A stretch of DNA of 64,000 bases from Sporosarcina luteola (GCF_023715535.1 NZ_JAMBOI010000003.1:186001-250000); one strand, 5' to 3'; positions 1 through 12,200 are shown, numbered from the stretch's first letter. The notes: generated from the letters alone by a model not told the origin. Made by a program: numbers and translations.

Positions 1-25
1 CATTAGGATGTACTTTTTGACCCAC
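1..25 (-). CDS. rpsC: 30S ribosomal protein S3, first 8 codons only
   Basis: Only the start of the gene lies in the window; the rest runs off the left edge. The minus strand reads MGQKVHPN from a GTG codon, the typical N-terminus of bacterial S3. A GGAGGGG ribosome binding site sits within the last bases of rplV, and only three bases separate the rplV stop from this GTG. The position after rplV is the standard S10-operon order, so the call is secure despite the short visible length. Confidence 0.9.
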
Positions 26-28
26 GAA

Positions 29-373
29 TTACCCCTCCTTCTTTTCGGATACCACTACTGTAATGTGGCTAGTACGTTTGTTGATCGCACTTGCACGACC
101 TTGTGCTCGTGGACGGAAACGTTTCATTGTTGGACCTTCATCAACGAAAACTTCGCTGACGATCATGTTCTCAACATCCATCTCATAGTTGTGTTCAGCG
201 TTAGCGATTGCTGATTTCAATACTTTTTCTACAACCGGCGATGCCGCTTTAGGCGTCAGGCGTAGAATCGCGACAGCTTCACCGATTTTCTTGCCCCGGA
301 TAAGATCAACGACCAAACGGACTTTGCGAGGAGCAATACGGACTGTGCGGGCAGTAGCTTTTGCTTGTTGCAT
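29..373 (-). CDS. rplV: 50S ribosomal protein L22
   Basis: The 114-residue product has the normal length and the L22 pattern: an N-terminal segment rich in [20 protein letters not shown], then the C-terminal beta-hairpin region [15 protein letters not shown] that in known ribosomes lines the peptide exit tunnel. An AGGAGG site precedes the ATG. It lies 19 bases after rpsS and 3 bases before rpsC, inside the S10 operon. No unusual residue was noticed. The hairpin is the region where macrolide-resistance changes occur in other bacteria; nothing here indicates resistance. Confidence 0.98.
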   Translation of the reverse strand: MQQAKATARTVRIAPRKVRLVVDLIRGKKIGEAVAILRLTPKAASPVVEKVLKSAIANAEHNYEMDVENMIVSEVFVDEGPTMKRFRPRAQGRASAINKRTSHITVVVSEKKEG

Positions 374-392
374 CAGAATAACCTCCTCTCAA

Positions 393-671
393 TTAACGTC
401 TTGTTTTCTTATCGTCAGCGCCATGACCTTTATATGTGCGCGTTGGTACGAATTCACCGAGTTTGTGACCAACCATATCTTCAGTCACATAGACAGGTAC
501 GTGCTTGCGTCCGTCATATACAGCAATAGTCAATCCGATGAAGGATGGGAAAATTGTGGAACGGCGAGACCAAGTTTTAATGACCTGTTTCTTTTGTGCA
601 TCTTTTTGAGCGTCGACCTTTTTTAGTAGATGATCATCTGCAAAAGGTCCTTTCTTCAAGCTGCGGCCCAT
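393..671 (-). CDS. rpsS: 30S ribosomal protein S19
   Basis: A 92-residue S19 starting [10 protein letters not shown], with the conserved central [22 protein letters not shown] and the [16 protein letters not shown] tail. S19 binds 16S rRNA in the head of the 30S subunit with S13. It sits between rplB (63 bases upstream) and rplV in the S10 operon. Length and sequence are ordinary for Bacillales. Confidence 0.98.
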   Translation of the reverse strand: MGRSLKKGPFADDHLLKKVDAQKDAQKKQVIKTWSRRSTIFPSFIGLTIAVYDGRKHVPVYVTEDMVGHKLGEFVPTRTYKGHGADDKKTRR

Positions 672-734
672 GGAAAAACCTCCCTCCGTGATGAGTGTAC
701 TACGGTCCTCTTATCGAACCGCAGTGTCATCACA

Positions 735-1565
735 TTATTTTTTACGGCGACGAACGATAAGTTTGTCGGATTTGTTGTTTTTCTTACGAGTTTTGAAACC
801 AAGAGTTGGTTTACCCCAAGGTGTAACTGGGCTTGGACGACCGATTGGAGTACGTCCTTCACCACCACCGTGCGGGTGATCGTTAGGGTTCATGACAGAT
901 CCACGTACAGTTGGACGTTTGCCCATCCAGCGTGAACGACCTGCTTTACCGATGTTGATCAATTCGTGTTGCTCGTTACCTACTTGACCGATTGTAGCAC
1001 GGCAAGTTGATAGGATCATACGAACTTCTCCAGATTGCAGACGGATGATTACGTATTTGCCTTCACGTCCTAGAAGCTGAGCGGATGTACCTGCAGAACG
1101 TACCAACTGTCCACCTTTACCTGGTTTCATTTCGATGTTGTGGATTGTAGAACCCATCGGAATGTTTTCAAGTGGAAGAGCGTTCCCTACGCGGATGTCC
1201 GCTTCAGGTCCTGACATGACAGTCATGCCCACTTCCAAACCTTTTGGAGCAAGGATATAACGTTTTTCTCCATCAACGTAGTTGATTAGAGCGATATTAG
1301 CAGAACGGTTCGGATCGTATTCGATCGTAGCAACGCGTCCTGGAATGCCATCTTTCCGACGTTGGAAATCGATGACACGGTATTGGCGCTTATGGCCTCC
1401 ACCTTGGTGACGAACAGTAGTCCTACCTTGGTTGTTACGGCCGCCTTTCCGTTTTACCGGTTCAAGCAATGATTTTTCAGGCTTATCTGTAGTGATTGCA
1501 GAGAAGTCAGAGCTAGTCATGTTACGACGTCCGTTGGAGGTAGGTTTGTATTTCTTAATCGCCAT
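735..1565 (-). CDS. rplB: 50S ribosomal protein L2
   Basis: The 276-residue protein has the full L2 layout: an N-terminal basic region, the RNA-binding core with [20 protein letters not shown], and the C-terminal [18 protein letters not shown] segment. That segment contains the conserved histidine long linked to the peptidyl transferase region. It ends in a basic tail, as usual. The gene lies 33 bases after rplW, with GGAGGG before the ATG, inside the S10 operon. Confidence 0.98.
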   Translation of the reverse strand: MAIKKYKPTSNGRRNMTSSDFSAITTDKPEKSLLEPVKRKGGRNNQGRTTVRHQGGGHKRQYRVIDFQRRKDGIPGRVATIEYDPNRSANIALINYVDGEKRYILAPKGLEVGMTVMSGPEADIRVGNALPLENIPMGSTIHNIEMKPGKGGQLVRSAGTSAQLLGREGKYVIIRLQSGEVRMILSTCRATIGQVGNEQHELINIGKAGRSRWMGKRPTVRGSVMNPNDHPHGGGEGRTPIGRPSPVTPWGKPTLGFKTRKKNNKSDKLIVRRRKK

Positions 1566-1598
1566 TGGTGTTCCCTCCTTTGTTTATTTACGAGTCAA

Positions 1599-1883
1599 TT
1601 AGATTTCGAATAGTTCGATGTCTTTTGAATCAGCAGTCAACGTTACGATCGCTTTGCGGCGTTTGTTTGTGTAGCCAGCATGCTTGCCCATACGTTTGAA
1701 CTTGCCTTTGTAGTTTTGTACGTTGACTTTCTCAACTTTTACTCCGAAGATTTCTTCGATAGCTTGCTTCACATGTGTTTTGTTAGCGCGAGTATCGATT
1801 TCGAAAGTGTACTTTTTAAATTCCATTTGTTCTGAAGAACGCTCGGTAATGACCGGACGTTTTAGGACATCACGTGCTTCCAT
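1599..1883 (-). CDS. rplW: 50S ribosomal protein L23
   Basis: A 94-residue L23 ([21 protein letters not shown]...). L23 sits at the exit of the peptide tunnel, where trigger factor and SRP dock in known ribosomes. Its ATG overlaps the rplD stop by one base (TAATG), which implies translational coupling. The length is typical for Firmicutes. Confidence 0.98.
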   Translation of the reverse strand: MEARDVLKRPVITERSSEQMEFKKYTFEIDTRANKTHVKQAIEEIFGVKVEKVNVQNYKGKFKRMGKHAGYTNKRRKAIVTLTADSKDIELFEI

Positions 1884-2506
1884 TAACCAAGCACCTCCTC
1901 AATTTTTTGGACTGCATCTTTTGTGATGACAAGCTTGTCATGAGCAACAAGGTCAAGAACGTTGATGCTGTTTGCTGTAACAACACTGATTCCAGGGATG
2001 TTTCGAGCGGACAATGCCACCGCTTCGTCAAGATCAGCTGTTACGAACAATGCTTTTCTATCAATAGAAAGATCTGTAAGGACCTTTGTAAATTCTTTTG
2101 TTTTTGGTGCGTCGAATGTAAGTGCGTCCAATACGATGATTTCCTCATCGCGTACTTTCGTAGAAAGTGCTGAAAGGAGTGCCAAACGACGGACTTTCTT
2201 AGGAAGCTTGTAGCTGTAGCTTCTTTGAGATGGACCAAATACGATACCGCCTCCACGCCATTGTGGTGAACGGATTGAACCTTGACGTGCACGTCCAGTT
2301 CCTTTTTGGCGCCATGGTTTACGGCCACCGCCAGCAACTTCCGCGCGAGTTTTTACTTTATGGTTCCCTTGGCGCAATGATGCGCGTTGTTGAACCAATG
2401 CTTCAAATAGGACAGCTTCATTTGGCTCGATTCCGAAAATCGCTTCGTTCAATTCGATATCGCCAACTGAAGAACCTGTCTGACTTAGTACGGATACTTT
2501 AGGCAT
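1883..2506 (-). CDS. rplD: 50S ribosomal protein L4
   Basis: A 207-residue L4 with the conserved extended loop ([37 protein letters not shown] region, about residues 51-85) that reaches into the exit tunnel, followed by the globular C-terminal domain. The stop is fused to the rplW start (TAATG). In Escherichia coli L4 represses its own operon; whether this happens here cannot be seen from sequence. Confidence 0.98.
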   Translation of the reverse strand: MPKVSVLSQTGSSVGDIELNEAIFGIEPNEAVLFEALVQQRASLRQGNHKVKTRAEVAGGGRKPWRQKGTGRARQGSIRSPQWRGGGIVFGPSQRSYSYKLPKKVRRLALLSALSTKVRDEEIIVLDALTFDAPKTKEFTKVLTDLSIDRKALFVTADLDEAVALSARNIPGISVVTANSINVLDLVAHDKLVITKDAVQKIEEVLG

Positions 2507-2530
2507 TATGTTTCCTCCTTCCTTTAAGAA

Positions 2531-3160
2531 TTAGTTCCCTTTGATTGCGCTTTTCACTGTGATCAGTGATTTGCGTGCTCCTGGAACATTACCTTTAATT
2601 AGTAGCAAGTTACGCTCAGCGTCAACTCGTACGATTTCAAGGTTTTGGATCGTCACAGTGTCTCCACCAGTACGTCCCGGTAATTTTTTACCTTTGAATA
2701 CACGTTGTCCGTCAACCGCACCTAGTGAACCTGGTGCACGGTGGAATCGGGAACCGTGACTCATTGGTCCGCGTGAGTAACCGTGGCGTTTAATAACACC
2801 TTGGAACCCTTTACCTTTTGATACTCCTGTAATGTCGACGATATCGCCTTCAGCGAATGTATCGACTTTGACTTCCTGACCAACTTCATACCCAGCTACA
2901 TCAAATCCGCGGAATTCGCGAATGAAGCGCTTAGGTGCCGTTTCAGCTTTTGCAACGTGGCCTTTTTCAGGTTTGTTTGCAAGCTTTTCACGTTTGTCGT
3001 CGAATCCAAGCTGGATTGCTTCGTAGCCGTCTGTTTCGTTCGTCTTCTTTTGAAGAACAACGTTTGGAGCAGCTTCAATCACAGTAACTGGAATGAGATC
3101 GCCGTTTTCAGCAAAAATTTGCGTCATGCCGACTTTTCTCCCTAAGATTCCTTTGGTCAT
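2531..3160 (-). CDS. rplC: 50S ribosomal protein L3
   Basis: A 209-residue L3 starting [16 protein letters not shown], with the long internal loop containing [31 protein letters not shown] that approaches the peptidyl transferase centre. It is the second gene of the S10 operon, 40 bases after rpsJ, and is preceded by GGAGGTG. Length and motifs are standard. Confidence 0.98.
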   Translation of the reverse strand: MTKGILGRKVGMTQIFAENGDLIPVTVIEAAPNVVLQKKTNETDGYEAIQLGFDDKREKLANKPEKGHVAKAETAPKRFIREFRGFDVAGYEVGQEVKVDTFAEGDIVDITGVSKGKGFQGVIKRHGYSRGPMSHGSRFHRAPGSLGAVDGQRVFKGKKLPGRTGGDTVTIQNLEIVRVDAERNLLLIKGNVPGARKSLITVKSAIKGN

Positions 3161-3200
3161 TTGTCACACCTCCTGATTTTAGTAAGTTTTATTTTATCGA

Positions 3201-3632
<432 letters not shown>

Positions 3633-3699
3633 TCAACATTATACACAATGAAAAAGAATCCCGCAACCCTTTTGGTGAAATTCTTTTCGCAGCTTTTTA

Positions 3700-3728
3700 A
3701 TTATAATAGGATGCTACTCATAATACAA
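3700..3728 (-). promoter_or_regulatory. Sigma-A-type promoter of the S10 operon
   Basis: On the minus strand a TTGTAT -35 element (3723-3728) is followed after 17 bases by a perfect TATAAT (3700-3705). Transcription would start near 3693 and leave a leader of about 185 nt before rpsJ. The leader (3510-3690) contains short complementary GC-rich segments around 3555-3600, but I do not recognise a named regulatory RNA in it. Confidence 0.75.
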
Positions 3729-3846
3729 CTGTTTTGTAGGATTTTGAGTGAAAAATAGCTTGGATTTGAACGAATCGTAGCTTTGTTTGTAATATAGGGA
3801 TCGTTGAGGTTAGTTTATTGTATTGGTAGCAGATAGGAATGAGTTG

Positions 3847-4214
3847 TTTGGATGCGTGATGGTTTGCTTTGGACGCGCAGGCAGCTTCTTTGGACGCGGG
3901 ACAGCTTGCTTTGGACGTGCGGGCGGCTTCTTTGGACGCGGAACAGCTTACTTTGGACGTGCGGGTGGCTTCTTTGGACGCGGAACAGCTTACTTTGGAC
4001 GCGCAGGCGGCTTCTTTGGACGCGGAACAGCTTACTTTGGACGTGCAAAACCTCGTTATGGACGTACAACAGCTCGCTTTAGGCGCGGAACGCCTTACTT
4101 TGGACGCGGGAGCGAATTACTTTGAGCACGATGCAGCCCGCTTTGGGCGTGGGAGTGTCCTCTTTGATCGCAAAGCAACTGACTTTGTGCGTAGGAGTGT
4201 TCACTTTGAGCTCG
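3847..4214. repeat. 21-bp phased tandem array, core TTTGGACGCG, 18 copies
   Basis: Copies of the core TTTGGACGCG or close variants start at 3847, 3868, 3889, 3910, 3931, 3952, 3973, 3994, 4015, 4036, 4057, 4078, 4099, 4121, 4142, 4163, 4184 and 4205. Every step is 21 bp except one of 22. The 11-bp linker alternates between two types (ending GCTTC or CTTAC), giving a 42-bp higher-order unit in the middle. Copies decay toward the tuf side. Because 21 is a multiple of three, several frames stay open without being genes. The array lies between the tuf terminator and the S10 promoter. An isolated related unit sits near 39244. Confidence 0.95.
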
Positions 4215-4296
4215 TTTTACCGCGGCTGCACTCCATGATCAGTCCCACATAAAGTCGCGCCAAATGCCTTCGACTAATTTAAAGTTTCACCAAAAG

Positions 4297-4325
4297 AAAA
4301 ACCCCGCATGATCAGTGCGGGGTTT
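4297..4325 (-). terminator. Intrinsic terminator after tuf
   Basis: A perfect stem CCCCGCA/TGCGGGG around a 7-base loop is followed on the minus strand by TTTTTCTTTT. It begins ten bases past the tuf stop codon and should end the str operon transcript. Confidence 0.92.
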
Positions 4326-4334
4326 TATCGTTTA

Positions 4335-5522
4335 TTACTTTTCGATTGTTGCTACAACGCCAGCGCCTACTGTACGTCCACCTTCACGGATTGAGAATTT
4401 AGTACCTTCTTCAATCGCGATTGGAGCGATAAGTTCAACTGTCATTTCAACGTTGTCGCCAGGCATAACCATTTCCACGCCTTCTGGAAGTTGGATGATA
4501 CCAGTTACGTCAGTTGTACGGAAGTAGAACTGTGGGCGGTAGTTAGAGAAGAATGGAGTGTGACGTCCACCCTCTTCTTTTGAAAGAACGTATACTTCTG
4601 ATTTGAATTTAGTATGTGGAGTGATTGTACCTGGTTTAGCAAGTACTTGTCCACGCTCGATGTCTTCACGGGAAACTCCACGAAGAAGTGCACCGATGTT
4701 GTCGCCAGCTTCTGCATAGTCAAGAAGCTTACGGAACATTTCAACACCTGTTACAGTAGTTGATTTTGGCTCTTCAGTCAAACCGATGATGTCTACAACG
4801 TCACCGATTTTAACTACTCCACGCTCAACACGTCCAGTAGCAACTGTACCACGGCCTGTGATTGAGAATACGTCCTCAACAGGCATCATGAATGGTTTTT
4901 CAGTGTCACGTGGTGGTGTTGGGATGTACTCGTCAACAGCGTTCATAAGCTCAACGATTTTCTCTTCCCACTCAGGCTCACCTTCAAGTGCTTTAAGAGC
5001 AGAACCTTTGATGACAGGAATGTCGTCGCCAGGGAACTCATACTCAGAAAGAAGGTCACGGATTTCCATTTCGACTAGCTCAAGAAGCTCTTCGTCGTCA
5101 ACCATGTCACATTTGTTCATGAATACAACTAGGTAAGGAACACCTACTTGACGTGAAAGAAGGATGTGCTCACGAGTTTGTGGCATTGGGCCGTCAGCTG
5201 CAGAAACAACTAGGATCCCGCCGTCCATTTGTGCTGCACCAGTGATCATGTTCTTAACGTAGTCAGCGTGACCTGGGCAGTCAACGTGCGCGTAGTGGCG
5301 CTTTTCTGTTTCATACTCGATGTGTGAAGTATTGATTGTGATTCCACGCTCTTTTTCTTCTGGCGCGTTATCAACGTCAGCGTATGATTTCGCTGTTCCA
5401 CCCATTTTTTTCGAAAGAACTGTTGCGATTGCAGCAGTCAAAGTTGTTTTACCATGGTCAACGTGACCGATTGTTCCAACGTTAGCATGCTCCTTGGAGC
5501 GATCGAATTTCTCTTTACCCAT
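4335..5522 (-). CDS. tuf: Elongation factor Tu
   Basis: A 395-residue EF-Tu with all GTPase motifs: [11 protein letters not shown] (P-loop, about residues 19-29), the RGITI switch I region, DCPGHADY (switch II) and NKCDMVDD. Domains 2 and 3 follow in the normal order. EF-Tu carries aminoacyl-tRNA to the ribosome. It is the last gene of rpsL-rpsG-fusA-tuf and is followed by a strong terminator. The 127-base gap after fusA could hold an additional promoter (a TTGCTT...TATAAA pair with 16-base spacing was seen, weak). Confidence 0.98.
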   Translation of the reverse strand: MGKEKFDRSKEHANVGTIGHVDHGKTTLTAAIATVLSKKMGGTAKSYADVDNAPEEKERGITINTSHIEYETEKRHYAHVDCPGHADYVKNMITGAAQMDGGILVVSAADGPMPQTREHILLSRQVGVPYLVVFMNKCDMVDDEELLELVEMEIRDLLSEYEFPGDDIPVIKGSALKALEGEPEWEEKIVELMNAVDEYIPTPPRDTEKPFMMPVEDVFSITGRGTVATGRVERGVVKIGDVVDIIGLTEEPKSTTVTGVEMFRKLLDYAEAGDNIGALLRGVSREDIERGQVLAKPGTITPHTKFKSEVYVLSKEEGGRHTPFFSNYRPQFYFRTTDVTGIIQLPEGVEMVMPGDNVEMTVELIAPIAIEEGTKFSIREGGRTVGAGVVATIEK

Positions 5523-5649
5523 TGTGGAATTCCTCCTTAAAAATATGAATGTTTTTTAGTTTTTATAAGCATGGATGCTGGAGAAGCAATTCCCTCCAAC
5601 TATCCATATCTTACAAGTAATCAATGATGGAAACAAGGATGAATATTAA

Positions 5650-7728
5650 TTATTCACCTTTATTTTTCTTGATGACTTCTTCTGCAACTGATTTCGGAAC
5701 ATCTTCATAGTGATCGAATGACATGGAGAATACTCCACGACCTTGTGTATTCGAACGAAGTGAAGTTGCGTAACCGAACATCTCTGCAAGTGGAACCATT
5801 GCACGGACAACTTGTGCGTTACCGCGAGCGTCCATACCTTCCACGCGACCACGGCGTGATGTGATATCACCCATGATGTCGCCCATGTATTCTTCAGGAA
5901 TGATAACTTCAACTTTCATCATCGGCTCAAGAAGAACTGGGTTACATTTTGCAGCTGCATTTTTAAGTGCCATGGAAGCAGCGATCTTGAACGCCATCTC
6001 GTTGGAGTCGACGTCATGGTAAGAGCCATCGAATAGACGAGCTTTTACGTCGATCAACGGATAACCTGCAAGAACACCATTGTTCAAGGAATCACGAACT
6101 CCCGCTTCAACGGATCCGATGTATTCACGAGGAACAACACCACCGACGACAGCGTTGACGAATTCGAAACCTTTTCCTTCTTCGTTTGGCGAGAACTCGA
6201 TCCAAACGTGACCGTATTGACCACGACCACCGGATTGACGAACGAACTTCCCTTCAACTTCCGCAGCAGTACGGAATGTTTCACGGTAAGAAACTTGTGG
6301 TGCACCTACGTTTGCATCTACCTTGAACTCACGACGTAGACGGTCAACGATGATATCGAGGTGAAGTTCACCCATACCAGCGATGATGACTTCGCCTGTT
6401 TCTTGGTCAGTGTGCGCACGGAAAGTCGGGTCTTCCTCTTGCAATTTCGCAAGGGCGTTACCCATCTTATCTTGGTCACCTTTAGTTTTCGGTTCGATTG
6501 CAACAGAGATAACCGGTTCTGGGAAATCCATGGACTCAAGGATGATCGGTGCTTTGTCGTCACAAAGCGTGTCACCTGTTCCAGTATCTTTCAAACCGAC
6601 TGCCGCTGCAATTTCGCCAGAATGTACTTCAGCGATTTCTTCACGGGAGTTTGCGTGCATTTGCAGGATACGCCCTACACGCTCACGCTTACCTTTTGAA
6701 GAGTTCATAACATATGAACCTGACTGAAGAACTCCAGAATATACACGGAAGAATGTAAGCTTACCGACATAAGGGTCTGTCATAACTTTGAACGCTAGAG
6801 CAGAAAACGGCTCTTCGTCGCTTGAATGACGCTCTTCTTCTGCTTCCGTATCCGGGTTAGTACCCATCATTGGAGGAATATCGATTGGTGATGGCAAGTA
6901 GTCGACAACTGCGTCGAGGACTAATTGAACACCTTTGTTTTTGAAAGCCGTACCGCACACAACTGGGTAGAACTCTACCGCAAGTGTCGCTTTACGGATA
7001 GCATTTTTAATCTCAGGGATTGTCAACTCTTCGCCGCCGAGGTATTTTTCCATGAGGTCTTCATCGAAATCTACGATCGCTTCGATTAATTTTTCACGGT
7101 ACTCTTCAGCTTGCTCAAGGTACTCTGCCGGAATATCACCAACGGTAACATCTGTTCCCAGGTCATTACCGTACATAGTCGCTTTCATTTCAACAAGGTC
7201 AATGATGCCGCTGAAATTATCCTCAGCACCGATTGGAAGTTGGATAGGAACAGCATTTGCTTGTAGACGATCATGAAGAGTGCCTACAGAGTAAAGGAAG
7301 TCCGCACCTGTTTTATCCATCTTGTTAACGAAAACAAGACGTGGAACTTTGTAGTTTGTCGCTTGACGCCAAACAGTTTCCGTTTGTGGTTCAACGCCCG
7401 ATTGAGCGTCAAGTACCGTTACAGCACCATCCAATACACGAAGTGAACGTTCAACTTCAACAGTGAAGTCTACGTGTCCTGGTGTATCGATGATGTTAAC
7501 ACGGTGGCCTTTCCATGCAGCTGTTGTCGCAGCAGAAGTGATCGTGATTCCACGCTCTTGCTCCTGCTCCATCCAGTCCATTTGGGAAGCCCCTTCGTGC
7601 GTTTCACCAATCTTATGGATCTTACCTGTGTAAAAAAGGATCCGCTCAGTCGTCGTCGTCTTACCGGCGTCGATGTGAGCCATGATACCAATGTTACGAG
7701 TATTCTCTAAGGAGAACTCTCTAGCCAT
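5650..7728 (-). CDS. fusA: Elongation factor G
   Basis: A 692-residue EF-G. The GTPase domain shows [28 protein letters not shown] and NKMDKTG, followed by domains II-V ending with the [12 protein letters not shown] segment typical of bacterial EF-G. It drives translocation on the ribosome and, with RRF, recycling. It lies between rpsG and tuf in the str operon. The length matches Bacillus EF-G, and there is no sign of a duplicated fusidate-resistant paralogue. Confidence 0.98.
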   Translation of the reverse strand: MAREFSLENTRNIGIMAHIDAGKTTTTERILFYTGKIHKIGETHEGASQMDWMEQEQERGITITSAATTAAWKGHRVNIIDTPGHVDFTVEVERSLRVLDGAVTVLDAQSGVEPQTETVWRQATNYKVPRLVFVNKMDKTGADFLYSVGTLHDRLQANAVPIQLPIGAEDNFSGIIDLVEMKATMYGNDLGTDVTVGDIPAEYLEQAEEYREKLIEAIVDFDEDLMEKYLGGEELTIPEIKNAIRKATLAVEFYPVVCGTAFKNKGVQLVLDAVVDYLPSPIDIPPMMGTNPDTEAEEERHSSDEEPFSALAFKVMTDPYVGKLTFFRVYSGVLQSGSYVMNSSKGKRERVGRILQMHANSREEIAEVHSGEIAAAVGLKDTGTGDTLCDDKAPIILESMDFPEPVISVAIEPKTKGDQDKMGNALAKLQEEDPTFRAHTDQETGEVIIAGMGELHLDIIVDRLRREFKVDANVGAPQVSYRETFRTAAEVEGKFVRQSGGRGQYGHVWIEFSPNEEGKGFEFVNAVVGGVVPREYIGSVEAGVRDSLNNGVLAGYPLIDVKARLFDGSYHDVDSNEMAFKIAASMALKNAAAKCNPVLLEPMMKVEVIIPEEYMGDIMGDITSRRGRVEGMDARGNAQVVRAMVPLAEMFGYATSLRSNTQGRGVFSMSFDHYEDVPKSVAEEVIKKNKGE

Positions 7729-7807
7729 TTTGTATAACTCCTTCCGTTTCGGATTAAGGTGTCAATCAATCACGCATAAGCGCGAATAGTAGATAAACCG
7801 TCCGATC

Positions 7808-8278
7808 TTACCAGCGATAGTGAGCGAATGCTTTGTTCGCTTCTGCCATCTTGTGCATTTCTTCACGGCGTTTCACGGAAGCACCTGTGTTGTTGGAAGC
7901 ATCAAGGATTTCATTCGCAAGACGTTCTTCCATCGTTTTCTCACCACGTGAGCGGGAGTAGTTCACAAGGTAACGCAAACCGAGAGTTGTACGGCGTTCA
8001 GGGCGAACTTCGACCGGAACTTGGTAGTTCGCACCACCGACACGGCGAGCACGTACTTCAAGCACTGGCATAACATTGTTCAATGCTGCTTCAAATACTT
8101 CTATAGGGTCTTTACCTGAGCGTTCTTGAACAAGTTCAAACGCACCATAGAGGATTTTTTGTGATGTACCTTTTTTACCGTCTACCATCATTTTGTTGAT
8201 AAGACGAGTGACAAGCTTGGAATTGTAAATTGGATCCGGTAATACGTCGCGTTTTGCAACAGGACCTTTACGAGGCAT
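7808..8278 (-). CDS. rpsG: 30S ribosomal protein S7
   Basis: A 156-residue S7 ([26 protein letters not shown]...) with the conserved [16 protein letters not shown] and [10 protein letters not shown]-terminal motifs. S7 nucleates assembly of the 30S head. It is placed 35 bases after rpsL and 79 bases before fusA, the usual str operon order, with AAGGAGG before the ATG. Confidence 0.98.
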   Translation of the reverse strand: MPRKGPVAKRDVLPDPIYNSKLVTRLINKMMVDGKKGTSQKILYGAFELVQERSGKDPIEVFEAALNNVMPVLEVRARRVGGANYQVPVEVRPERRTTLGLRYLVNYSRSRGEKTMEERLANEILDASNNTGASVKRREEMHKMAEANKAFAHYRW

Positions 8279-8313
8279 ATTGTTTTCCTCCTTTCGAAAT
8301 GATCATTCCGTTA

Positions 8314-8736
8314 TTAGTTTTTCTTTGCTTTAGGTTTTTTCGCACCGTATTGTGAACGGCTTTGCATACGGCCAGTTACACCAGCAGTATCAAGTGCACC
8401 ACGAACGATATGGTAACGAACACCCGGTAAGTCTTTTACACGTCCTCCGCGGATAAGAACAACGCTGTGCTCTTGAAGGTTGTGACCTTCACCAGGGATA
8501 TATGCGTTAACTTCCAAAGTGTTTGTCAAACGTACACGCGCATATTTACGAAGAGCCGAGTTTGGTTTCTTCGGAGTCATTGTACCCACACGAGTACAAA
8601 CACCTCTTTTTTGTGGCGAGTTGACGTTAGTCATCGACTTTTTGAAGCTGTTATAGCTTTTTCCGAGTGCTGGTGCCTTGGAACTGTCCGATTTCGATTT
8701 ACGAGGTTTACGGACCAATTGGTTAATTGTAGGCAT
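8314..8736 (-). CDS. rpsL: 30S ribosomal protein S12
   Basis: The start is the ATG giving [15 protein letters not shown], preceded by AAAGGAGGAAATCCG; the upstream in-frame ATG near 8778 has no homology. The product has 140 residues. The two streptomycin-associated lysines are present in [11 protein letters not shown] and [13 protein letters not shown], so the sequence looks drug-sensitive. S12 sits at the decoding centre. It is the first gene of the str operon here; a TATAAT near 8839-8844, overlapping the end of the ybxF gene, may be its promoter. Confidence 0.97.
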   Translation of the reverse strand: MPTINQLVRKPRKSKSDSSKAPALGKSYNSFKKSMTNVNSPQKRGVCTRVGTMTPKKPNSALRKYARVRLTNTLEVNAYIPGEGHNLQEHSVVLIRGGRVKDLPGVRYHIVRGALDTAGVTGRMQSRSQYGAKKPKAKKN

Positions 8737-8800
8737 CGGATTTCCTCCTTTCACTGTGCTTTTTGTAAGACCACACATCCAGGTGGTTCATTTTTGGGGT

Positions 8801-8834
8801 AAAAACAAAGTCTTTGTGTGTTTCATCACACAAA
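8801..8834 (-). terminator. Possible terminator after ybxF
   Basis: An 8-bp perfect stem TTTGTGTG/CACACAAA with a 6-base loop follows the ybxF stop. On the minus strand it is followed by GACTTTGTTTTT, so the T-tract is interrupted and termination may be partial. The same segment would be the 5' leader of rpsL if the nearby TATAAT is used. Confidence 0.5.
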
Positions 8835-8839
8835 AACTA

Positions 8840-9088
8840 TTATACAGTAATGGCGACGACGGACGCACCGACTTGAATGCCGCATGCCAGACCGAGCTTT
8901 TCCCTCGAATCGACATAACTCACTTGGATGCCATGTTTGGCTGCTTCACCGATTACCGGTTCGATCAGCTTCTCTTCGACATCTTTCGCAATGACGACTT
9001 CCTTCACCACGCCAGATTTTATCGCTTTCACTGTTTGCTTTGTACCGATGATTGTCTTCTTTGCCTGCTCGACTTTTTCATAAGACAT
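8840..9088 (-). CDS. rplGB: L7Ae-family ribosomal protein YbxF
   Basis: An 82-residue L7Ae/L30e-fold protein. The start is the ATG giving [18 protein letters not shown] because TTGGAGG precedes it; a longer reading adds ten residues without homology. The family motif is visible in [30 protein letters not shown]. Members bind kink-turn RNAs; B. subtilis YbxF binds K-turns such as that of the SAM-I riboswitch in vitro. It sits between the rpoC terminator and rpsL, as in Bacillus. Confidence 0.93.
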   Translation of the reverse strand: MSYEKVEQAKKTIIGTKQTVKAIKSGVVKEVVIAKDVEEKLIEPVIGEAAKHGIQVSYVDSREKLGLACGIQVGASVVAITV

Positions 9089-9167
9089 TCGTACATCCTC
9101 CAAAGTACAGACATTCAACTATCAACCTTTTGTATATTACCATCTACAAAGATGCATGTCAACAATT

Positions 9168-9202
9168 AATAAAAAATGGGGAGAGGAAATTTTCTCTCCC
9201 CA
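9168..9202 (-). terminator. Intrinsic terminator after rpoC
   Basis: A 9-bp perfect stem TGGGGAGAG/CTCTCCCCA (9177-9185 with 9194-9202) with an 8-base loop is followed on the minus strand by TTTTTTATT. It separates rpoBC from ybxF and the str operon. Confidence 0.92.
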
Positions 9203-9214
9203 TTCAAATATCAC

Positions 9215-12200
9215 TTACTCAATTACCGCAGCTGTCGCCTGTTCTTCTTGCTCCATCTTGATCTGGCGATAGCGTTGCATGCCCGTTCCGGCTGGAACAA
9301 GCTTACCGATGATGACGTTCTCCTTAAGGCCGAGCAATTCATCCGTTTTTCCTTTGATTGCCGCATCTGTTAGGACGCGAGTCGTTTCTTGGAAGGATGC
9401 TGCCGACAAGAAGGATTCGGTTTCAAGCGATGCTTTCGTAATACCGAGAATGACCGGACGTGATGTAGCCGGCACTTTCCCGCTTTTCAATACTTTGGCG
9501 TTCGCTTCGGCGAATTGGTGGATGTCAAGCAACGAGCCCGGAAGTAGATCCGTGTCGCCCGCTTCGATGACGCGCACTTTGCGAAGCATTTGGCGTACCA
9601 TCACTTCAACGTGCTTATCACCGATTTCAACACCTTGCATACGGTATACTTTTTGAACTTCTTTTAGAAGGTATTCTTGTACAGTCGCTACGTCTTTGAC
9701 AACGATCAATTCTTTCGGATCGATGGAACCTTCAGTAATGCTGTCCCCGCGATCGATTGAATCGCCGACTTGCACTTTCAAGCGGGCATTGTATGGAGCG
9801 AGATATTTACGCGTCTCGACTTCCCCTTGAATCGTAATTTCCTTCTGGCCTTCACGGATTTCGTCAATCTCGGTGACTTCACCTTTGATTTCAGAGATGA
9901 CCGCTTGCCCTTTCGGATTCCGGGATTCGAAAATCTCCTGGATACGCGGAAGACCGGATGTGATGTCATCGCCGGCAACTCCACCTGTATGGAATGTACG
10001 CATCGTCAGCTGTGTACCAGGCTCACCGATTGATTGCGCAGCGATGATTCCGACCGCTTCACCAACTTCAACCGTTTCCCCTGTCGCAAGATTGATGCCG
10101 TAACATTTTTTACAAACACCGTGTTTTGTATTACAAGTGAACGCAGAGCGGATTGTAATTGTTTCGATGCCAGCGCTGATGATTTCATTTGAAAGATCGG
10201 CAGTGATAAGACCATCTTTCGGAACAATCACTTCGCCCGTTTCCGGATGACGGATCGTTTTCTTCGTATGACGGCCTTCAATACGCTCTTCCAACGTTTC
10301 GATGACTTCTGTTCCTTCGGTAAGCGCGCTGATTTGCAGACCTCTGTCCGTTCCGCAATCGTCTTCGCGTACGATGACATCTTGCGCAACGTCTACGAGA
10401 CGGCGTGTCAAGTAACCGGAGTCGGCAGTTTTCAACGCTGTATCCGCAAGACCTTTACGGGCACCGTGAGTGGAAATGAAGTACTCGAGTACTGTCAATC
10501 CTTCACGGAACGAAGACTTGATCGGCAACTCGATGATCCGTCCTGCCGGGTTGGCCATCAGTCCCCGCATTCCCGCGAGCTGTGTAAAGTTGGACGCGTT
10601 ACCACGGGCACCTGAGTCACTCATCATGTAAATAGGGTTTGTATTTTCAAGAGAGTCCATCAGTTTATCCTGTATGACGTCCTTTGCATTGCTCCAGTAG
10701 GAGATGACACGGTCATAACGCTCTTCCTCCGTAATGAGACCACGGCGGAATTGCTGCGTCACTTTATCCACTTTGTCTTGAGCTTCTTTCAAGATGTCGT
10801 CTTTGTTCGGCAATACGACGATATCTGAAATACCGACCGTGATGCCTGCGCGAGTTGAATATTTAAAGCCTAGGTTCTTCATCCGATCAAGCATTCTTGA
10901 AGTTTCCGTAATATGGAACTTCTTGAAGATTTCCGCGATGATGTTTCCAAGGATCTTTTTACGGAACGGAAGGACGATCTCCGCGTTTTGAATATGTTCT
11001 CTAATATTAACTGTTCCATCGATGAAGTATTTATCCGGCGTTTCAATCTGTAGATTATGATCCGTCGGTTCATTGATGTATGGGAACGTCTCAGGAAGGA
11101 TTTCATTGAAAATGAGCTTCCCGATTGTTGTTAATAAAAGCTTGCGGTTCTGTTCTTCCGTGAATGTAGGGTTGTTCAAAGAACCAGCTTGGACGGCGAT
11201 CCTCGTATGCAAATGGACATGACCTGTTTGATATGCAATCAAAGCCTCGTTCATATTGCTGAAAATCGACCCTTCGCCGATGGACCCTTCCCTTTCCAAC
11301 GTAAGGTAGTAGTTGCCCAACACCATATCCTGTGATGGAGTAACGACTGGCTTACCGTCTTTCGGGTTCAGGATGTTTTGCGCTGCAAGCATAAGCAGAC
11401 GCGCTTCAGCTTGAGCCTCTGCTGAAAGCGGAACGTGAACAGCCATTTGGTCTCCGTCGAAGTCGGCGTTATAAGCCGTACATACGAGTGGATGAAGCTG
11501 AATGGCACGGCCTTCGACCAATAACGGTTCGAATGCCTGAATTCCAAGTCTATGAAGGGTAGGAGCACGGTTCAGTAAGACCGGATGCTCTTTGATGACG
11601 TCTTCAAGGACATCCCAAACTTCAGAATGCAAACGTTCAATCTTGCGTTTCGCACTCTTGATGTTATGTGCCAGTCCGCGTTCGACCAATTCCTTCATAA
11701 CGAAAGGCTTGAACAATTCAATGGCCATCTCTTTCGGAAGGCCGCATTGATACATTTTCAAGTTCGGTCCAACAACGATAACTGAACGGCCGGAATAATC
11801 GACCCGTTTACCCAATAGGTTTTGACGGAAGCGACCTTGCTTCCCTTTCAACATGTGGGAGAGGGATTTCAACGGACGATTTCCTGGTCCTGTAACCGGA
11901 CGTCCGCGTCGCCCATTATCAACGAGCGCATCGACAGCTTCCTGGAGCATACGTTTTTCGTTCTGCACGATGATGCCAGGTGCGCCAAGGTCAAGAAGAC
12001 GCTTCAATCGGTTATTCCGGTTAATGACTCTCCGGTAAAGATCGTTCAAATCGGATGTGGCAAAACGGCCGCCATCCAACTGAACCATCGGACGCAATTC
12101 AGGAGGGATGACCGGCAACACTTCAAGAACCATCCATTCAGGACGGTTTCCGGAGTTACGGAAAGATTCGACGACTTCCAAGCGTCTGATCGCACGTGTA

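Noticed and set aside
3823..4252. Several overlapping open frames on both strands (up to 127 residues, with a coiled-coil-like SLDAEQLTLD heptad pattern)
   Set aside because: They are by-products of a 21-bp repeat, whose length keeps all frames periodic and stop-free. There is no ribosome site before any of them and the array decays without regard to frame.
8839..8867. Strong promoter for rpsL within the end of ybxF
   Set aside because: TATAAT is present at 8839-8844, but no acceptable -35 was seen at 16-18 bases, so it is only mentioned under rpsL.
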